64,000 nt of DNA from Oscillospiraceae bacterium. GTDB lineage: Bacteria > Bacillota > Clostridia > Oscillospirales > Ruminococcaceae. Of the stretch, positions 22,638 to 30,856 are shown piece after piece. The stretch covers positions 42,832 through 106,831 of the forward strand of contig SFLS01000002.1 in the NCBI GenBank assembly GCA_004554485.1, given 5' to 3'. The notes beneath the pieces were generated by a model, which saw only the letters and a list, made by a program, of their open reading frames with translations, made no database searches and was not told the DNA's origin. Position 1 is the first letter of the stretch, and each line of letters begins with the position of its first letter. A program made the translations under genes and the position numbers.

Positions 22638-24389
22638 ATGAATACTGTAAATCTCAAGATCAATAACATTCCCGTGGTCGCTCCCGAGGGTGCTACCATT
22701 CTGGAAGCCGCCCACCTGGCCGGCAGCTGCATCCCGACGCTGTGCTACCTCAAGGAGATCAACGCTATCGGCGCCTGCCGCATCTGCGTATGCGAGGTCA
22801 AGGGTGCCCGGGGCCTTGCCGCCGCCTGCGTCATGCCGGTGAGCGAGGGAATGGAGGTCTATACCAACACCCCCACCCTGCAGCGCTACCGCCGCACCAC
22901 CCTGGAGCTGATCCTTTCTACCCACCGCACCGACTGCCTTTCCTGCTCCCGCAGCACCGACTGCGAGCTGCAGCAGCTGTGCCGGGAGTACGGGGTGGAT
23001 ATGAACCGCTTTTCCAAGCGGGACCAGGGCTTCCACACCGACGCTTCGATGCCGCACCTGGTACGGGATAACTCCAAGTGCATCCTGTGCCGCCGCTGCG
23101 TGGCGGTTTGCCGCAAAAACCAGTATGCCGGCGTGATAGAGACCTGCGAGCGCGGCTTTGATACCCATATCGCCTGCGCCTTTGATATGCCGCTTTCCAA
23201 AACCGCCTGCGTGGCCTGCGGCCAGTGTACCGCCGTGTGCCCCACCGCGGCCCTGACCGAGCGGGACGACACCCCGAAGGTGTGGGCGGCGCTGAACGAT
23301 CCCACCAAGACGGTGGTCGTGGGACCGGCCCCCAGCGTGCGCGCCCAGCTGGGCGAGTGCTTCGGGATGCCGATCGGCACCAACGTGGAGGGCAAGCTGG
23401 TCGCTGCGCTGCGCCGTCTGGGCTTTGATAAGATCTTTGACGTGGATACCGCCGCCGACGTGACTATCATGGAGGAGGGTACCGAGCTGCTGCACCGCCT
23501 GAAAGAGGGCGGCCCGCTGCCGCTGATCACCTCCTGTTCCCCCGGCTGGATCAAGTTCTGCGAGCATTACTATCCCGAATTTGTGGAGAACCTTTCCTCC
23601 TGCAAGAGCCCGCAGCAGATGTTCGGCGCGCTGGTAAAGACCTACTACGCCCAGAAGGCGGGGCTGGACCCCAAGGACATCGTTGTGGTAAGCGTGATGC
23701 CCTGCACCGCCAAGAAGTTCGAGATCGGGCGGGAGGGCCAGAAGGCCGTAGGCCTGCCGGATGTGGATATTTCCATTACCACCCGCGAGCTGGCGGATAT
23801 GATCCGCCGGGCGGGCATCATGTTCCCCGAGCTGCCGGACGAGGAGTTTGACCCCGTCTTCGGGATCGCATCCGGCGCGGGACATATCTTCGGCGTCACC
23901 GGCGGCGTAATGGAAGCCGCCCTGCGCACCGTGGCGGAAACGGTGACCGGCAAGAGCCTGGAAAACCCCGAATTCCACGAGGTCCGCGGCATCGAGGGTA
24001 TCAAGGAGGCGGAGTACGACCTGAACGGCACCAAGGTGAAGGTCGCGGTGACCTCCGGACTGAGCAACGCCGCCCGGCTGCTGGACCGCATCAAGGCGGG
24101 CGAGGCCGACTACCAGTTTGTGGAGGTAATGGCCTGTCCCGGCGGTTGCGTCAACGGCGGCGGCCAGCCCCACCAGAGCGGCGATGTGCGCAACTTTACC
24201 GACCTGCGCGGCCTGCGCGCCGCGGCCCTGTACCGGGAGGATGAGGCGATGACGCTGCGCAAGAGCCACGAGAATCCGGTGGTGAAGGAACTGTACGAAA
24301 GCTACCTGGGCGAGCCGGGCAGCCACCTGGCGCACCATATCCTGCACACCACCTACGTCAAGCGCGGTCTGTACGGTAAGGGAAAATAA
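22638..24389 (+). CDS. hydA: [FeFe]-hydrogenase catalytic subunit (HydA/HndD)
   Basis: A 583-residue group A hydrogenase that interconverts H2 with protons and electrons. Order: plant-type [2Fe-2S] domain (1-80, cysteines 31-65), His/Cys-ligand cluster (96-110), two [4Fe-4S] motifs (148-159, 191-201), then the H-cluster domain with L1 TSCSPGW (298-304), L2 MPCTAKK (354-360) and L3 MACPGGC (498-504). L1 has Ser where the textbook motif TSCCP has the second Cys. AAAGGAG precedes the ATG. It closes the operon and a strong terminator follows. Confidence 0.95.
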   Translation: MNTVNLKINNIPVVAPEGATILEAAHLAGSCIPTLCYLKEINAIGACRICVCEVKGARGLAAACVMPVSEGMEVYTNTPTLQRYRRTTLELILSTHRTDCLSCSRSTDCELQQLCREYGVDMNRFSKRDQGFHTDASMPHLVRDNSKCILCRRCVAVCRKNQYAGVIETCERGFDTHIACAFDMPLSKTACVACGQCTAVCPTAALTERDDTPKVWAALNDPTKTVVVGPAPSVRAQLGECFGMPIGTNVEGKLVAALRRLGFDKIFDVDTAADVTIMEEGTELLHRLKEGGPLPLITSCSPGWIKFCEHYYPEFVENLSSCKSPQQMFGALVKTYYAQKAGLDPKDIVVVSVMPCTAKKFEIGREGQKAVGLPDVDISITTRELADMIRRAGIMFPELPDEEFDPVFGIASGAGHIFGVTGGVMEAALRTVAETVTGKSLENPEFHEVRGIEGIKEAEYDLNGTKVKVAVTSGLSNAARLLDRIKAGEADYQFVEVMACPGGCVNGGGQPHQSGDVRNFTDLRGLRAAALYREDEAMTLRKSHENPVVKELYESYLGEPGSHLAHHILHTTYVKRGLYGKGK

Positions 24390-24411
24390 ACAACTTCACC
24401 CACAAACGCAG

Positions 24412-24441
24412 GGGCCCCCGACCAACGGTCGGGGGCCCTTT
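24412..24441 (+). terminator. Terminator of the hydrogenase operon
   Basis: GGGCCCCCGACC-AAC-GGTCGGGGGCCC (12 bp) followed by TTT. Confidence 0.85.
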
Positions 24442-24470
24442 GGACAGGGGCGGGCCTGCGAAGGGGGCAG

Positions 24471-24559
24471 GCGGCGGAGCCGCCGCCGGGCGAAGCCCGG
24501 CGCCGCGGGGGCCGTAGGCCCCCGCGGATTTCGCCGCAGGCGAAATGCGGCTCCGCCGC
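24471..24559 (+). repeat. Cloverleaf element, variant type, after hydA
   Basis: Eighty-nine bases fold with no unpaired junction base. Outer stem GCGGCGGAGCCGC (24471-24483) with GCGGCTCCGCCGC (24547-24559). Hairpins: 24484-24502 (CGCCGGGC-GAA-GCCCGGCG), 24503-24527 (11 bp, loop GTA) and 24528-24546 (ATTTCGCC-GCA-GGCGAAAT). The last arm resembles the invariant GTTTCGGC arm of the canonical family. Confidence 0.85.
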
Positions 24560-24593
24560 AGACCGGCCGGCTGCCAAAAACCAGCGGGGGAGC

Positions 24594-25913
24594 TCAGGCC
24601 GGGGAGCCGGGCGCTGCCGGGCGGATCTCCGGCTGGCCGGCAAGGGCAAGGCCCAGCACCAGGATCCCGAGGTTGTCGGCGTAGATCTCATCGAACTGGG
24701 TTAGGGGCAGGGGGCTGACGCCCTGTCCCACCTCGATGGTATAGCCGGGTCGGTCGTAGGTCTGGATAAACCAGTCCTTGTAGCCGGCATAGCCGCTGGC
24801 GGTGGGGGTCGCCTCTACGGAATAGCCGCTGGCCTCCCCCATGGCCGCGGCGATTTCGGCACTGCGGGGCGGAAGGTAATCCAGGTAGCGCCAGTAGATG
24901 ATCTTGCCCTGCGCATGGTAGGAAAGGGTCAGGCGAAAATCGTTCTGCAGGGTAAAGCGGTAAACCGCAAGTGCCTCCGGCTGGGTCAGCGGCCCCGGAC
25001 CGACATAGTCTCGGGGTCCGGGGGAGGTATAGCCCATGCTTTCCTTGATCTTTTTGGCTTCCTCCCAGCCGGCGGGGTACTGCAGGTTCAGGTCCACCCC
25101 GTTGAGGTTCGCTTTCCAGCCCAGGGGGAAGCGGATATCGGGGTAGTCGGCTGCCCATTGGCTGGCGCGTTCGTACCAGGGGCCGCTGTTCAGCAGGCCG
25201 GTGACCAGGTCCACCCCATCCGGGTTGACCATCGGGACAAGGGAAAGGGCGGTCCGCCGGAACAGCTCGGCGGCGTCGTAGCCGTAAAGGGTATCGCCGT
25301 CCAGCAGCGCCAGACAGTATTCCTCCAGGAAGGTCATCAGAACGGGGGTGGTGATCCACTCGTTGGCGTGGTGGCTGGCGTTGTAAAAGATCTGCGTTTC
25401 GCCCTCCCCGATGGTGACCGCCCAAAGGGGCTTGCCCATGGCGCTGCTGCCGATGGCCCCGATGACCAGGTACGGGTAGCGCAGCTGCAGGCCGGTCAGG
25501 CACAGCTCCAGCAGCTGGGAGGTGAACAGGACCCCCTCCGGCACCACGGAAAAGCCAAGCGGCACCGCGACGGTCTGCCCGGGGCGCAGATCCTGCGGGT
25601 CCAGGGCGGGGTTGGCGGTGCGGATGGCGGCTACACTGGTATCGTACTGCTGGGAAAGCTTCCAGAAGGTATCCCCCGGCTGCGCCCGCACAAACCGCAC
25701 CCCCGTCAGCCAGGGCGTCAGCGCCTGCCACACCGCCGTATCGCTGCGGCCGGTAACGGGCAGATCCTGCTCCTGCTGGAAGCGCCTGAGAGCCATCTCG
25801 GTACCGCGGCCGAAGCTGCCGTCCGCCCGCCCAGGGCGGAACCCTGCCCGGATGAGGCCCAGCTGCAGCAGCTGCACCCCCGGCCCCCGGCTGCCAAATC
25901 CATAGTCATCCAT
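24594..25913 (-). CDS. M14 peptidase with peptidoglycan-binding and LysM domains
   Basis: A 439-residue enzyme: PG-binding-1 domain (about 1-65, SRGPGVQLLQLGLI and DGSFGRGTEMALRRFQ), LysM (about 74-118, VRAQPGDTFWKLSQQY) and a zinc carboxypeptidase domain (130-430). Zinc motif HHANEW is at 181-186 and the C-terminal glutamate lies in YTIEVGQG. It matches gamma-D-glutamyl-meso-diaminopimelate peptidase I, which cuts stem peptides of spore or vegetative peptidoglycan. No signal peptide is visible, so release may depend on mother-cell lysis. AGGAGGT precedes the ATG. Confidence 0.9.
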   Translation of the reverse strand: MDDYGFGSRGPGVQLLQLGLIRAGFRPGRADGSFGRGTEMALRRFQQEQDLPVTGRSDTAVWQALTPWLTGVRFVRAQPGDTFWKLSQQYDTSVAAIRTANPALDPQDLRPGQTVAVPLGFSVVPEGVLFTSQLLELCLTGLQLRYPYLVIGAIGSSAMGKPLWAVTIGEGETQIFYNASHHANEWITTPVLMTFLEEYCLALLDGDTLYGYDAAELFRRTALSLVPMVNPDGVDLVTGLLNSGPWYERASQWAADYPDIRFPLGWKANLNGVDLNLQYPAGWEEAKKIKESMGYTSPGPRDYVGPGPLTQPEALAVYRFTLQNDFRLTLSYHAQGKIIYWRYLDYLPPRSAEIAAAMGEASGYSVEATPTASGYAGYKDWFIQTYDRPGYTIEVGQGVSPLPLTQFDEIYADNLGILVLGLALAGQPEIRPAAPGSPA

Positions 25914-26015
25914 GTAAAGACCTCCTTATGCCAGATGTTTTATTGTATGACAAAGGCGGGGGCGGACGACACCGGCCGGAGATACAAAATTAGCGGAAAA
26001 ACTGGCCGGAAAGTG

Positions 26016-26044
26016 TTGACAAAGAGGGCGGTATTGTGTATAAT
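26016..26044 (+). promoter_or_regulatory. Perfect consensus sigma-A promoter of the tRNA pair
   Basis: -35 TTGACA (26016-26021), exactly 17 bp, -10 TATAAT (26039-26044). All 12 positions match consensus. Confidence 0.95.
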
Positions 26045-26088
26045 CTCATTTGTTGGCACTGAATGGATGCGCCTTTTCAGCGTGATAT

Positions 26089-26164
26089 AGGGGTATAGCT
26101 CAGCTGGTAGAGCAGTGGTCTCCAAAACCACGTGCCGAGGGTTCGAATCCTTCTGCCCCTGCCA
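26089..26164 (+). tRNA. tRNA-Trp (CCA anticodon)
   Basis: Acceptor arms AGGGGTA/TGCCCCT, D arm GCTC...GAGC, anticodon loop CTCCAAA giving anticodon CCA, T loop TTCGAAT, discriminator G and an encoded 3' CCA (26162-26164). Confidence 0.97.
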
Positions 26165-26169
26165 TTTTT

Positions 26170-26245
<76 letters not shown>

Positions 26246-26253
26246 TTAAAAGA

Positions 26254-26277
26254 GGCACCCAATAGGGTGTCTTTTTT
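26254..26277 (+). terminator. Terminator of the tRNA operon
   Basis: GGCACCC-AATA-GGGTGTC (7 bp with one G-T pair) followed by TTTTTT. Confidence 0.85.
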
Positions 26278-26382
26278 ATGCGCTCCCAAGGGGAAAACCC
26301 CGCAAAACGGGGGACCGGCAGGAGCGTTCCTGGCCGGGCGGCGGAACAACAGACTGTTATGGGGAGGAAATGCGGCAGGGGG

Positions 26383-26411
26383 TCGATTTTTGGCGCAGGG
26401 CGTGTTATACT
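26383..26411 (+). promoter_or_regulatory. Probable promoter of sdaAB-sdaAA
   Basis: -35 TCGATT (26383-26388, weak), 17-bp spacer, -10 TATACT (26406-26411). It implies a ~270-nt leader before sdaAB. Confidence 0.45.
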
Positions 26412-26551
26412 GGAAATAGGCAAGCACCAAGGGCGGCAGCCGAAGCGCGAAAAGGCCTTACTACTGTATGTTAGCGCCGATACGGGGCACAGTTGGAGTA
26501 TGGCAGCGCTGCCGCGGCATGTGACGGAACAGAATGGGCAAAAAAACAGGG

Positions 26552-26596
26552 CCGCCCCGCAGGGTCCCGCCCGAAGGGCGGGACCCTGCGGGGCGG
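26552..26596 (+). repeat. Long perfect hairpin in the sdaAB leader
   Basis: A 21-bp uninterrupted stem (half starting CCGCCCCGCAGGG at 26552) closes on loop GAA (26573-26575). It contains the GCAGGG/CCCTGC core of the cloverleaf outer stem without the three arms. Downstream, CCCTTCGC and GCGAAGGG (about 26603 and 26656) pair around a GC-rich stretch. Nothing else is seen in 26278-26686. Confidence 0.7.
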
Positions 26597-26686
26597 GCCG
26601 GGCCCTTCGCACAGGCGCCGGCCGGCGGCAGAGTACGCCCGGCGGTCCGACCCCGCGAAGGGGCGGACAAAAAAAGGAGGATCGGG

Positions 26687-27367
26687 ATGGCACCCATCGG
26701 AATCTTTGATATCATCGGGCCGAATATGATCGGCCCCTCCAGCTCCCATACGGCGGGGGCGCTGCGCATCGCCTACCTGGCGGGCCGGCTTATCCCCGGC
26801 GGCGCCAAAAAGGTGGAGTTCACCCTTTACGGCTCCTTTGCGCATACCTACCGGGGCCACGGCACCGACCGCGCGCTGCTGGCGGGGATCATGGGCTTTG
26901 GGCCGGAGGATCTGCGCATCCGGGATTCTTTCCGCATCGCGCAGGAGCGGGGGCTGGAATACCGCTTTCATGTGGATACCGTCACCACCGGCCTGCACCC
27001 CAATACCGTTGGCATTGCCCTGACCGGCGCCGACGGACACACCATCCACGTCACCGGGGTTTCGGTGGGCGGGGGCAGCGTGCGGCTGCGGGAACTGGAC
27101 GGGGTAGAAATCGACCTTTCCGGCGAATACGATACCGTCGTGGTCAAGCAGTACGATAAGCCCGGCGTGGTGGCCTATATCACCAAGACGCTGAGCGACT
27201 GCGGCGTGAACATCGCTTTTATGCGGCTGTACCGCGAAAACCGCGGCAAGCTGGCCTATACCATTGTGGAAGCGGACCAGCCCATTAAACGGGAGACGGT
27301 GCACCGCATCCGGGAGCACCCCGATATCATAGCGGCGCGGCGCATTACCCCGCGGGAGGAGGCGTGA
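26687..27367 (+). CDS. sdaAB: L-serine dehydratase, iron-sulfur-dependent, beta subunit
   Basis: A 226-residue subunit of the oxygen-sensitive enzyme that deaminates L-serine to pyruvate and ammonia. It carries the conserved FDIIGPNMIGPSSSHTAGA near the N-terminus and a C-terminal ACT domain (VVVKQYDKPGVVAYITKTLS) thought to bind serine. AAAAGGAGG precedes the ATG at 26687; longer frames upstream run through the leader hairpin and are rejected. The alpha subunit starts four bases after the stop. Confidence 0.95.
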   Translation: MAPIGIFDIIGPNMIGPSSSHTAGALRIAYLAGRLIPGGAKKVEFTLYGSFAHTYRGHGTDRALLAGIMGFGPEDLRIRDSFRIAQERGLEYRFHVDTVTTGLHPNTVGIALTGADGHTIHVTGVSVGGGSVRLRELDGVEIDLSGEYDTVVVKQYDKPGVVAYITKTLSDCGVNIAFMRLYRENRGKLAYTIVEADQPIKRETVHRIREHPDIIAARRITPREEA

Positions 27368-27370
27368 CCG

Positions 27371-28255
27371 ATGAAAACGACAACAGCCCGGGAAATGCTG
27401 CAATGCGTCCGGGAAACGGGACTTAGCCTGCCGGAGGTAATGCTGCGGCGGGAATGGGAGCTTAACGAGACCCCGCGGGAGACGGTTTACGAGAAGCTGG
27501 GGACCGCCTACCGGATCATGCGGGAGGCGGTGGAGGATTCGCTGCGGGAGCCGCACCGCACCATGGGCGGACTGATCGGCGGCGAAGCCATCCGGCTGCG
27601 GGAGCTGCGGGAGCAGGGCAAAAACCTGTGCGGGGAGACGGTTTCCCGAGCGGTGTGCTACGCCATGGGCGTGCTGGAGGTCAGCGCCTCGATGGGGCTG
27701 ATCGTGGCGGCGCCGACGGCGGGCGCTTCCGGGGTGCTGCCGGGGGTGCTGATCGCCCTGCAGCAGCGCTATGACCTGCCGGAGCAGGCGATGCTGGACG
27801 CGTTGCTGACGGCCTCCGCGGTGGGGGCAGTCATTGCGGAAAACGCGGGGATCAGCGGAGCGGCGGGCGGCTGCCAGGCCGAGGTGGGCACCGCCAGCGC
27901 CATGGCCGCGGCCGCGGCGGTCCAGCTGATGGGCGGCAGCCCGGAGCAGTGCTTTACGGCGGCGGGCTTTGCCATTCAGAACCTGCTGGGGCTGGTGTGC
28001 GACCCCATCGCGGGGCTGGTGGAGGCGCCCTGTCAGGCGCGCAACGCCGTGGGCGCTTCCAACGCGCTGGTCTCGGCGGAGCTGGCGCTGGCCGGGATCC
28101 GCGGCGCCGTGCCCTTTGACGAGGTGGTGGACGCCATGCGGCAGGTGGGCCATTCCCTGCCGGAAAGCCTGCGGGAAACGGCGCTGGGCGGTATCGCGGC
28201 GACCCCCGCAGCCTGCAGCCTGGCGGAAAAAATCGGCTGCCATGGCTGCGGCTGA
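27371..28255 (+). CDS. sdaAA: L-serine dehydratase, iron-sulfur-dependent, alpha subunit
   Basis: A 294-residue catalytic subunit that holds the [4Fe-4S] cluster binding serine. Typical blocks are visible: MGGLIGGEA, VAAPTAGASGVLPG, ENAGISGAAGGCQAEVG and GLVCDPIAGLVEAPCQARNAVGA, with the cluster cysteines in GGCQAE, VCDP and the region after TPAACSL. Length and order match clostridial SdaAA. It is translated from the same message as sdaAB. Confidence 0.95.
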   Translation: MKTTTAREMLQCVRETGLSLPEVMLRREWELNETPRETVYEKLGTAYRIMREAVEDSLREPHRTMGGLIGGEAIRLRELREQGKNLCGETVSRAVCYAMGVLEVSASMGLIVAAPTAGASGVLPGVLIALQQRYDLPEQAMLDALLTASAVGAVIAENAGISGAAGGCQAEVGTASAMAAAAAVQLMGGSPEQCFTAAGFAIQNLLGLVCDPIAGLVEAPCQARNAVGASNALVSAELALAGIRGAVPFDEVVDAMRQVGHSLPESLRETALGGIAATPAACSLAEKIGCHGCG

Positions 28256-28297
28256 AAAACAAATCGTAAACGGTTTGTAAATTCTGCGTAGGTTTTC

Positions 28298-28326
28298 TTG
28301 CGATTTTTTTGCGCTTCCGCTATCAT
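28298..28326 (+). promoter_or_regulatory. Sigma-A promoter of the zinc-ribbon membrane protein
   Basis: -35 TTGCGA (28298-28303), 17-bp spacer, -10 TATCAT (28321-28326). Confidence 0.65.
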
Positions 28327-28414
28327 ATAGTACAGCACCGGCAAAAAACGCGGAAACGGCTCCGGCAGACTCCGCGCGGCCGGATGAGAGCTTTACAGAA
28401 GGGAGATCCGATGG

Positions 28415-28807
28415 ATGCGTGATTGGTTCCGCCGTCTGATGATGGGACGTTACGGCGTAGACCAGCTGACGTGGGTGCTGCTGGTCCTGGCGCTGGTGCT
28501 TTCGCTCTGCGGCAGCATCTTTCAAATCGGATTTTTGAGGCTGCTGTGCTGGGTGGTGCTGTTTTTCTGCTACTTCCGCATCTTTTCCCGCAATATCTAC
28601 GCCCGCCAAATGGAAAACCAGAAGCTGATGCGGCTGTGGTACCGCCTGAAGAACAAAACGGCCAACCGGCCCACGGCGCAGGAGCGCAAAAACTACAGGG
28701 TCTTTGTCTGTCCCACCTGCAAGCAGAAGCTGCGGGTCCCGCGCGGCAAGGGCAAGATCAGCATTACCTGTCCCAAATGCGCCACCAGCTTCATCAAAAA
28801 GACCTGA
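28415..28807 (+). CDS. Membrane protein with C-terminal zinc ribbon
   Basis: A 130-residue protein: two hydrophobic segments at about 18-36 and 40-58, a basic linker rich in Lys/Arg, and a zinc-ribbon VCPTCKQKLRVPRGKGKISI followed by TCPKC at the C-terminus. The ribbon with its basic knuckle resembles those of MJ0042-type predicted membrane zinc proteins. Function unknown; the ribbon would face the cytosol. It has its own promoter and terminator, so it is an independent unit. Confidence 0.75.
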   Translation: MRDWFRRLMMGRYGVDQLTWVLLVLALVLSLCGSIFQIGFLRLLCWVVLFFCYFRIFSRNIYARQMENQKLMRLWYRLKNKTANRPTAQERKNYRVFVCPTCKQKLRVPRGKGKISITCPKCATSFIKKT

Positions 28808-28817
28808 GATATCACCG

Positions 28818-28858
28818 AAAAACCGGGAGCAGCCCCTATGGGACGGCTCCCGGTTTTT
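28818..28858. terminator. Bidirectional terminator between the zinc-ribbon gene and pgcA
   Basis: AAAAACCGGGAGC pairs with GCTCCCGGTTTTT (13 bp). The A- and T-tracts serve both converging genes. Confidence 0.85.
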
Positions 28859-28885
28859 GCTTGTCGGAGTATCCGCGAAACAGGC

Positions 28886-30601
28886 TCAGCCCAGCCCCAG
28901 CACGCCCTCCATGGCGGCCCTGATACCGGCATAGGCCTGCTCAGCGGCGGCGCGGTCGGCGGCCCGCAGCGAATAGTACAGCTTCAGCTTGGGTTCGGTG
29001 CCGCTGGGGCGGACCACCACGCTGCCTTCGGTGCCGAAGCGGAATTCCATTACATTGGCGGAGGGCAGACCGGTGGGGGTCTCGCCCTCGCCCTCTTCGC
29101 AGCGCACCCCGGCCTGATAATCGGTATGGCCGGTGACGGGACGGCCGGCCAGCGCGGTAAGCGGCGCTTCCCGCAGCTGCTGCATCAGCGCCGCCATTTG
29201 GGCCATGCCGTCGCTGCCCGGGAAGGTGTAGCTGTCCACCTGATTGAAATAGGCGCCGTATTGGGCGTAAAGGTCATCCATGGCTTCGCCCAGGTTCTTG
29301 CCCCGGCTCTTGTACCAGGCGGCCATTTCGCAGATGAGCATCGAGGCAACGACGGCGTCCTTATCCCGGACGTAGCCGCCGGCCAGATAGCCGTAGCTTT
29401 CCTCAAAGCCGAAAAGGAACCGCTCCGGGTGTCCCTCAGCCTCCAGACGGGCGATCTGTTCACCAATGTACTTGAAGCCGGTGAGCACCTGGCGCATCTC
29501 CACGCCGTAGTGCGCCGCCACGGCATCCGCCATGGTGGTGGAAACGATGCTGCGCACGGCTACCGGGTTTTGGGGCATCCGTCCCAGCTCCAGCCGGGTG
29601 CGGCAGAGGTAATCCAGCAGCAGGACGCCCATCTCATTGCCGGAGATGAGCCGCGGCTTGCCGCGATGCAGGACGGCGGTGCCTACCCGGTCGCTGTCGG
29701 GATCGGTGGCCAGCAGCAGATCCGCGCCCCGCTGTTCCGCCAGCTTCAGCCCCAGCTGCATCGCCTCTAGGATCTCCGGGTTGGGATAGGGGCAGGTGGG
29801 AAAGTCGCCGTCGGGCTGTTCCTGCTCCGGCACCACGGTGATATCGGTGTGGCCCATGCGGCCCAGCACCGTCAGCACGGGGCGCAGGCCGGCGCCGTTT
29901 AGCGGGGTGTAAACCAGCCGCAGCCCGGCGGTTTTGGCCAACTCGGGACGCAGCGCCTGCGCCTCTACGGCGGCGTAGTACCGTTCGATCAGTGCGTCGT
30001 CGATGTATTCGATGGCGCCGGAGGCCAGGGCCTCCTCAAAATCCATCAGCCGGACATCGCGGAAGATATCGGTTTTTTCGATCGCGGCGGAAACGGCTGC
30101 GGCGATCTCGCCGGAGATCTGGGCGCCGTCCCCCGCGTAGGCTTTGTAGCCGTTGTAGCGGGCGGGGTTGTGGCTGGCGGTGATCATCACGCCGCCGTCA
30201 CAGCGGCGGTCCAGCACGGCGAAGGAAAGGGCCGGCGTGGGCATAAGCTGGCGGTAAAGGTAGACCTTGACGCCGCTCGCTGCCATGACGCGGGCGGTTT
30301 CCCGGGCAAATAGCTCGCTTTTATGGCGGCTGTCGTAGGAAATGGCGACCGAAGGGGCGGCGTTCTGCGAAAGCAGGTAGGCGGCGAAGCCCTGGGTGGC
30401 CTGCCGGACGGTATACAGGTTCATGCGGTTGGTGCCGGCGCCCAGCTCGCCGCGCAGACCGCCGGTGCCGAACTCCAGCGACCGGTAAAACCGCTCGTGC
30501 ACCTCTTTTTCCTCATTGCGGATCGCCAGCAGCTCAGCGGCCAGTTCGGGGTCGGTGACCTCCTGCAGCCAGCGGCGCAGTTCCATCTGTTCGTTGCTCA
30601 T
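28886..30601 (-). CDS. pgcA: Alpha-phosphoglucomutase/phosphomannomutase
   Basis: A 571-residue alpha-D-phosphohexomutase that moves phosphate between C1 and C6 of glucose or mannose. The active-site serine is in TASHNP (MITASHNPARYNGYKAY), the metal loop DPDSDRVG and the sugar loop GFEESYGYL. Length fits the large Bacillus/clostridial PgcA type. The start at 30601 (MSNEQMELRRW) has AAAGGAG nine bases before it; the 22 codons upstream are untranslated leader. Confidence 0.93.
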   Translation of the reverse strand: MSNEQMELRRWLQEVTDPELAAELLAIRNEEKEVHERFYRSLEFGTGGLRGELGAGTNRMNLYTVRQATQGFAAYLLSQNAAPSVAISYDSRHKSELFARETARVMAASGVKVYLYRQLMPTPALSFAVLDRRCDGGVMITASHNPARYNGYKAYAGDGAQISGEIAAAVSAAIEKTDIFRDVRLMDFEEALASGAIEYIDDALIERYYAAVEAQALRPELAKTAGLRLVYTPLNGAGLRPVLTVLGRMGHTDITVVPEQEQPDGDFPTCPYPNPEILEAMQLGLKLAEQRGADLLLATDPDSDRVGTAVLHRGKPRLISGNEMGVLLLDYLCRTRLELGRMPQNPVAVRSIVSTTMADAVAAHYGVEMRQVLTGFKYIGEQIARLEAEGHPERFLFGFEESYGYLAGGYVRDKDAVVASMLICEMAAWYKSRGKNLGEAMDDLYAQYGAYFNQVDSYTFPGSDGMAQMAALMQQLREAPLTALAGRPVTGHTDYQAGVRCEEGEGETPTGLPSANVMEFRFGTEGSVVVRPSGTEPKLKLYYSLRAADRAAAEQAYAGIRAAMEGVLGLG

Positions 30602-30637
30602 CTTTTGCGTCTCCTTTCCGGGCCTTTTTCTGCCTCT

Positions 30638-30667
30638 ATGATAGTCCAAAAGGAGGGGGACTGTCAA
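30638..30667 (-). promoter_or_regulatory. Sigma-A promoter of pgcA
   Basis: Minus strand -35 TTGACA (30662-30667), 18-bp spacer, -10 TATCAT (30638-30643). It is divergent from the comM promoter 36 bp away. Confidence 0.75.
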
Positions 30668-30702
30668 TGCCGAACCGCCGCGCGAGGATGATGAACAAAT
30701 GT

Positions 30703-30731
30703 TTGCATTCCGGGAGAGGGTATGCTATACT
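30703..30731 (+). promoter_or_regulatory. Sigma-A promoter of comM
   Basis: -35 TTGCAT (30703-30708), 17-bp spacer, -10 TATACT (30726-30731). Confidence 0.75.
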
Positions 30732-30754
30732 GATGGCAGAAACTGCAAGGCGGT

Positions 30755-30829
30755 GGCGGCGCCCCGCCGCGGCCCCGCAGGGGCCGAAGGGGCCGCAGGC
30801 CCCCGCCGGCTTCGCCGGCGGCGCCCCGC
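30755..30829 (+). repeat. Cloverleaf-like element with 13-bp terminal direct repeats in the comM leader
   Basis: GGCGGCGCCCCGC occurs at 30755-30767 and again at 30817-30829. Between them three hairpins with 3-nt loops can form: 30770-30786 (7 bp, GCA), 30789-30803 (6 bp, GCA) and 30803-30821 (8 bp, TTC), not all fully at once. The outer stem is only the GGCGCC pair. I treat it as a degenerate relative of the cloverleaf family. Confidence 0.5.
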
Positions 30830-30856
30830 ACAGATGACGAAAAGGAGAGAAAAGCC

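Noticed and set aside
26600..26680. Glycine, serine or other known riboswitch in the sdaAB leader
   Set aside because: None of the conserved core motifs I know are present; only generic GC pairing is seen.
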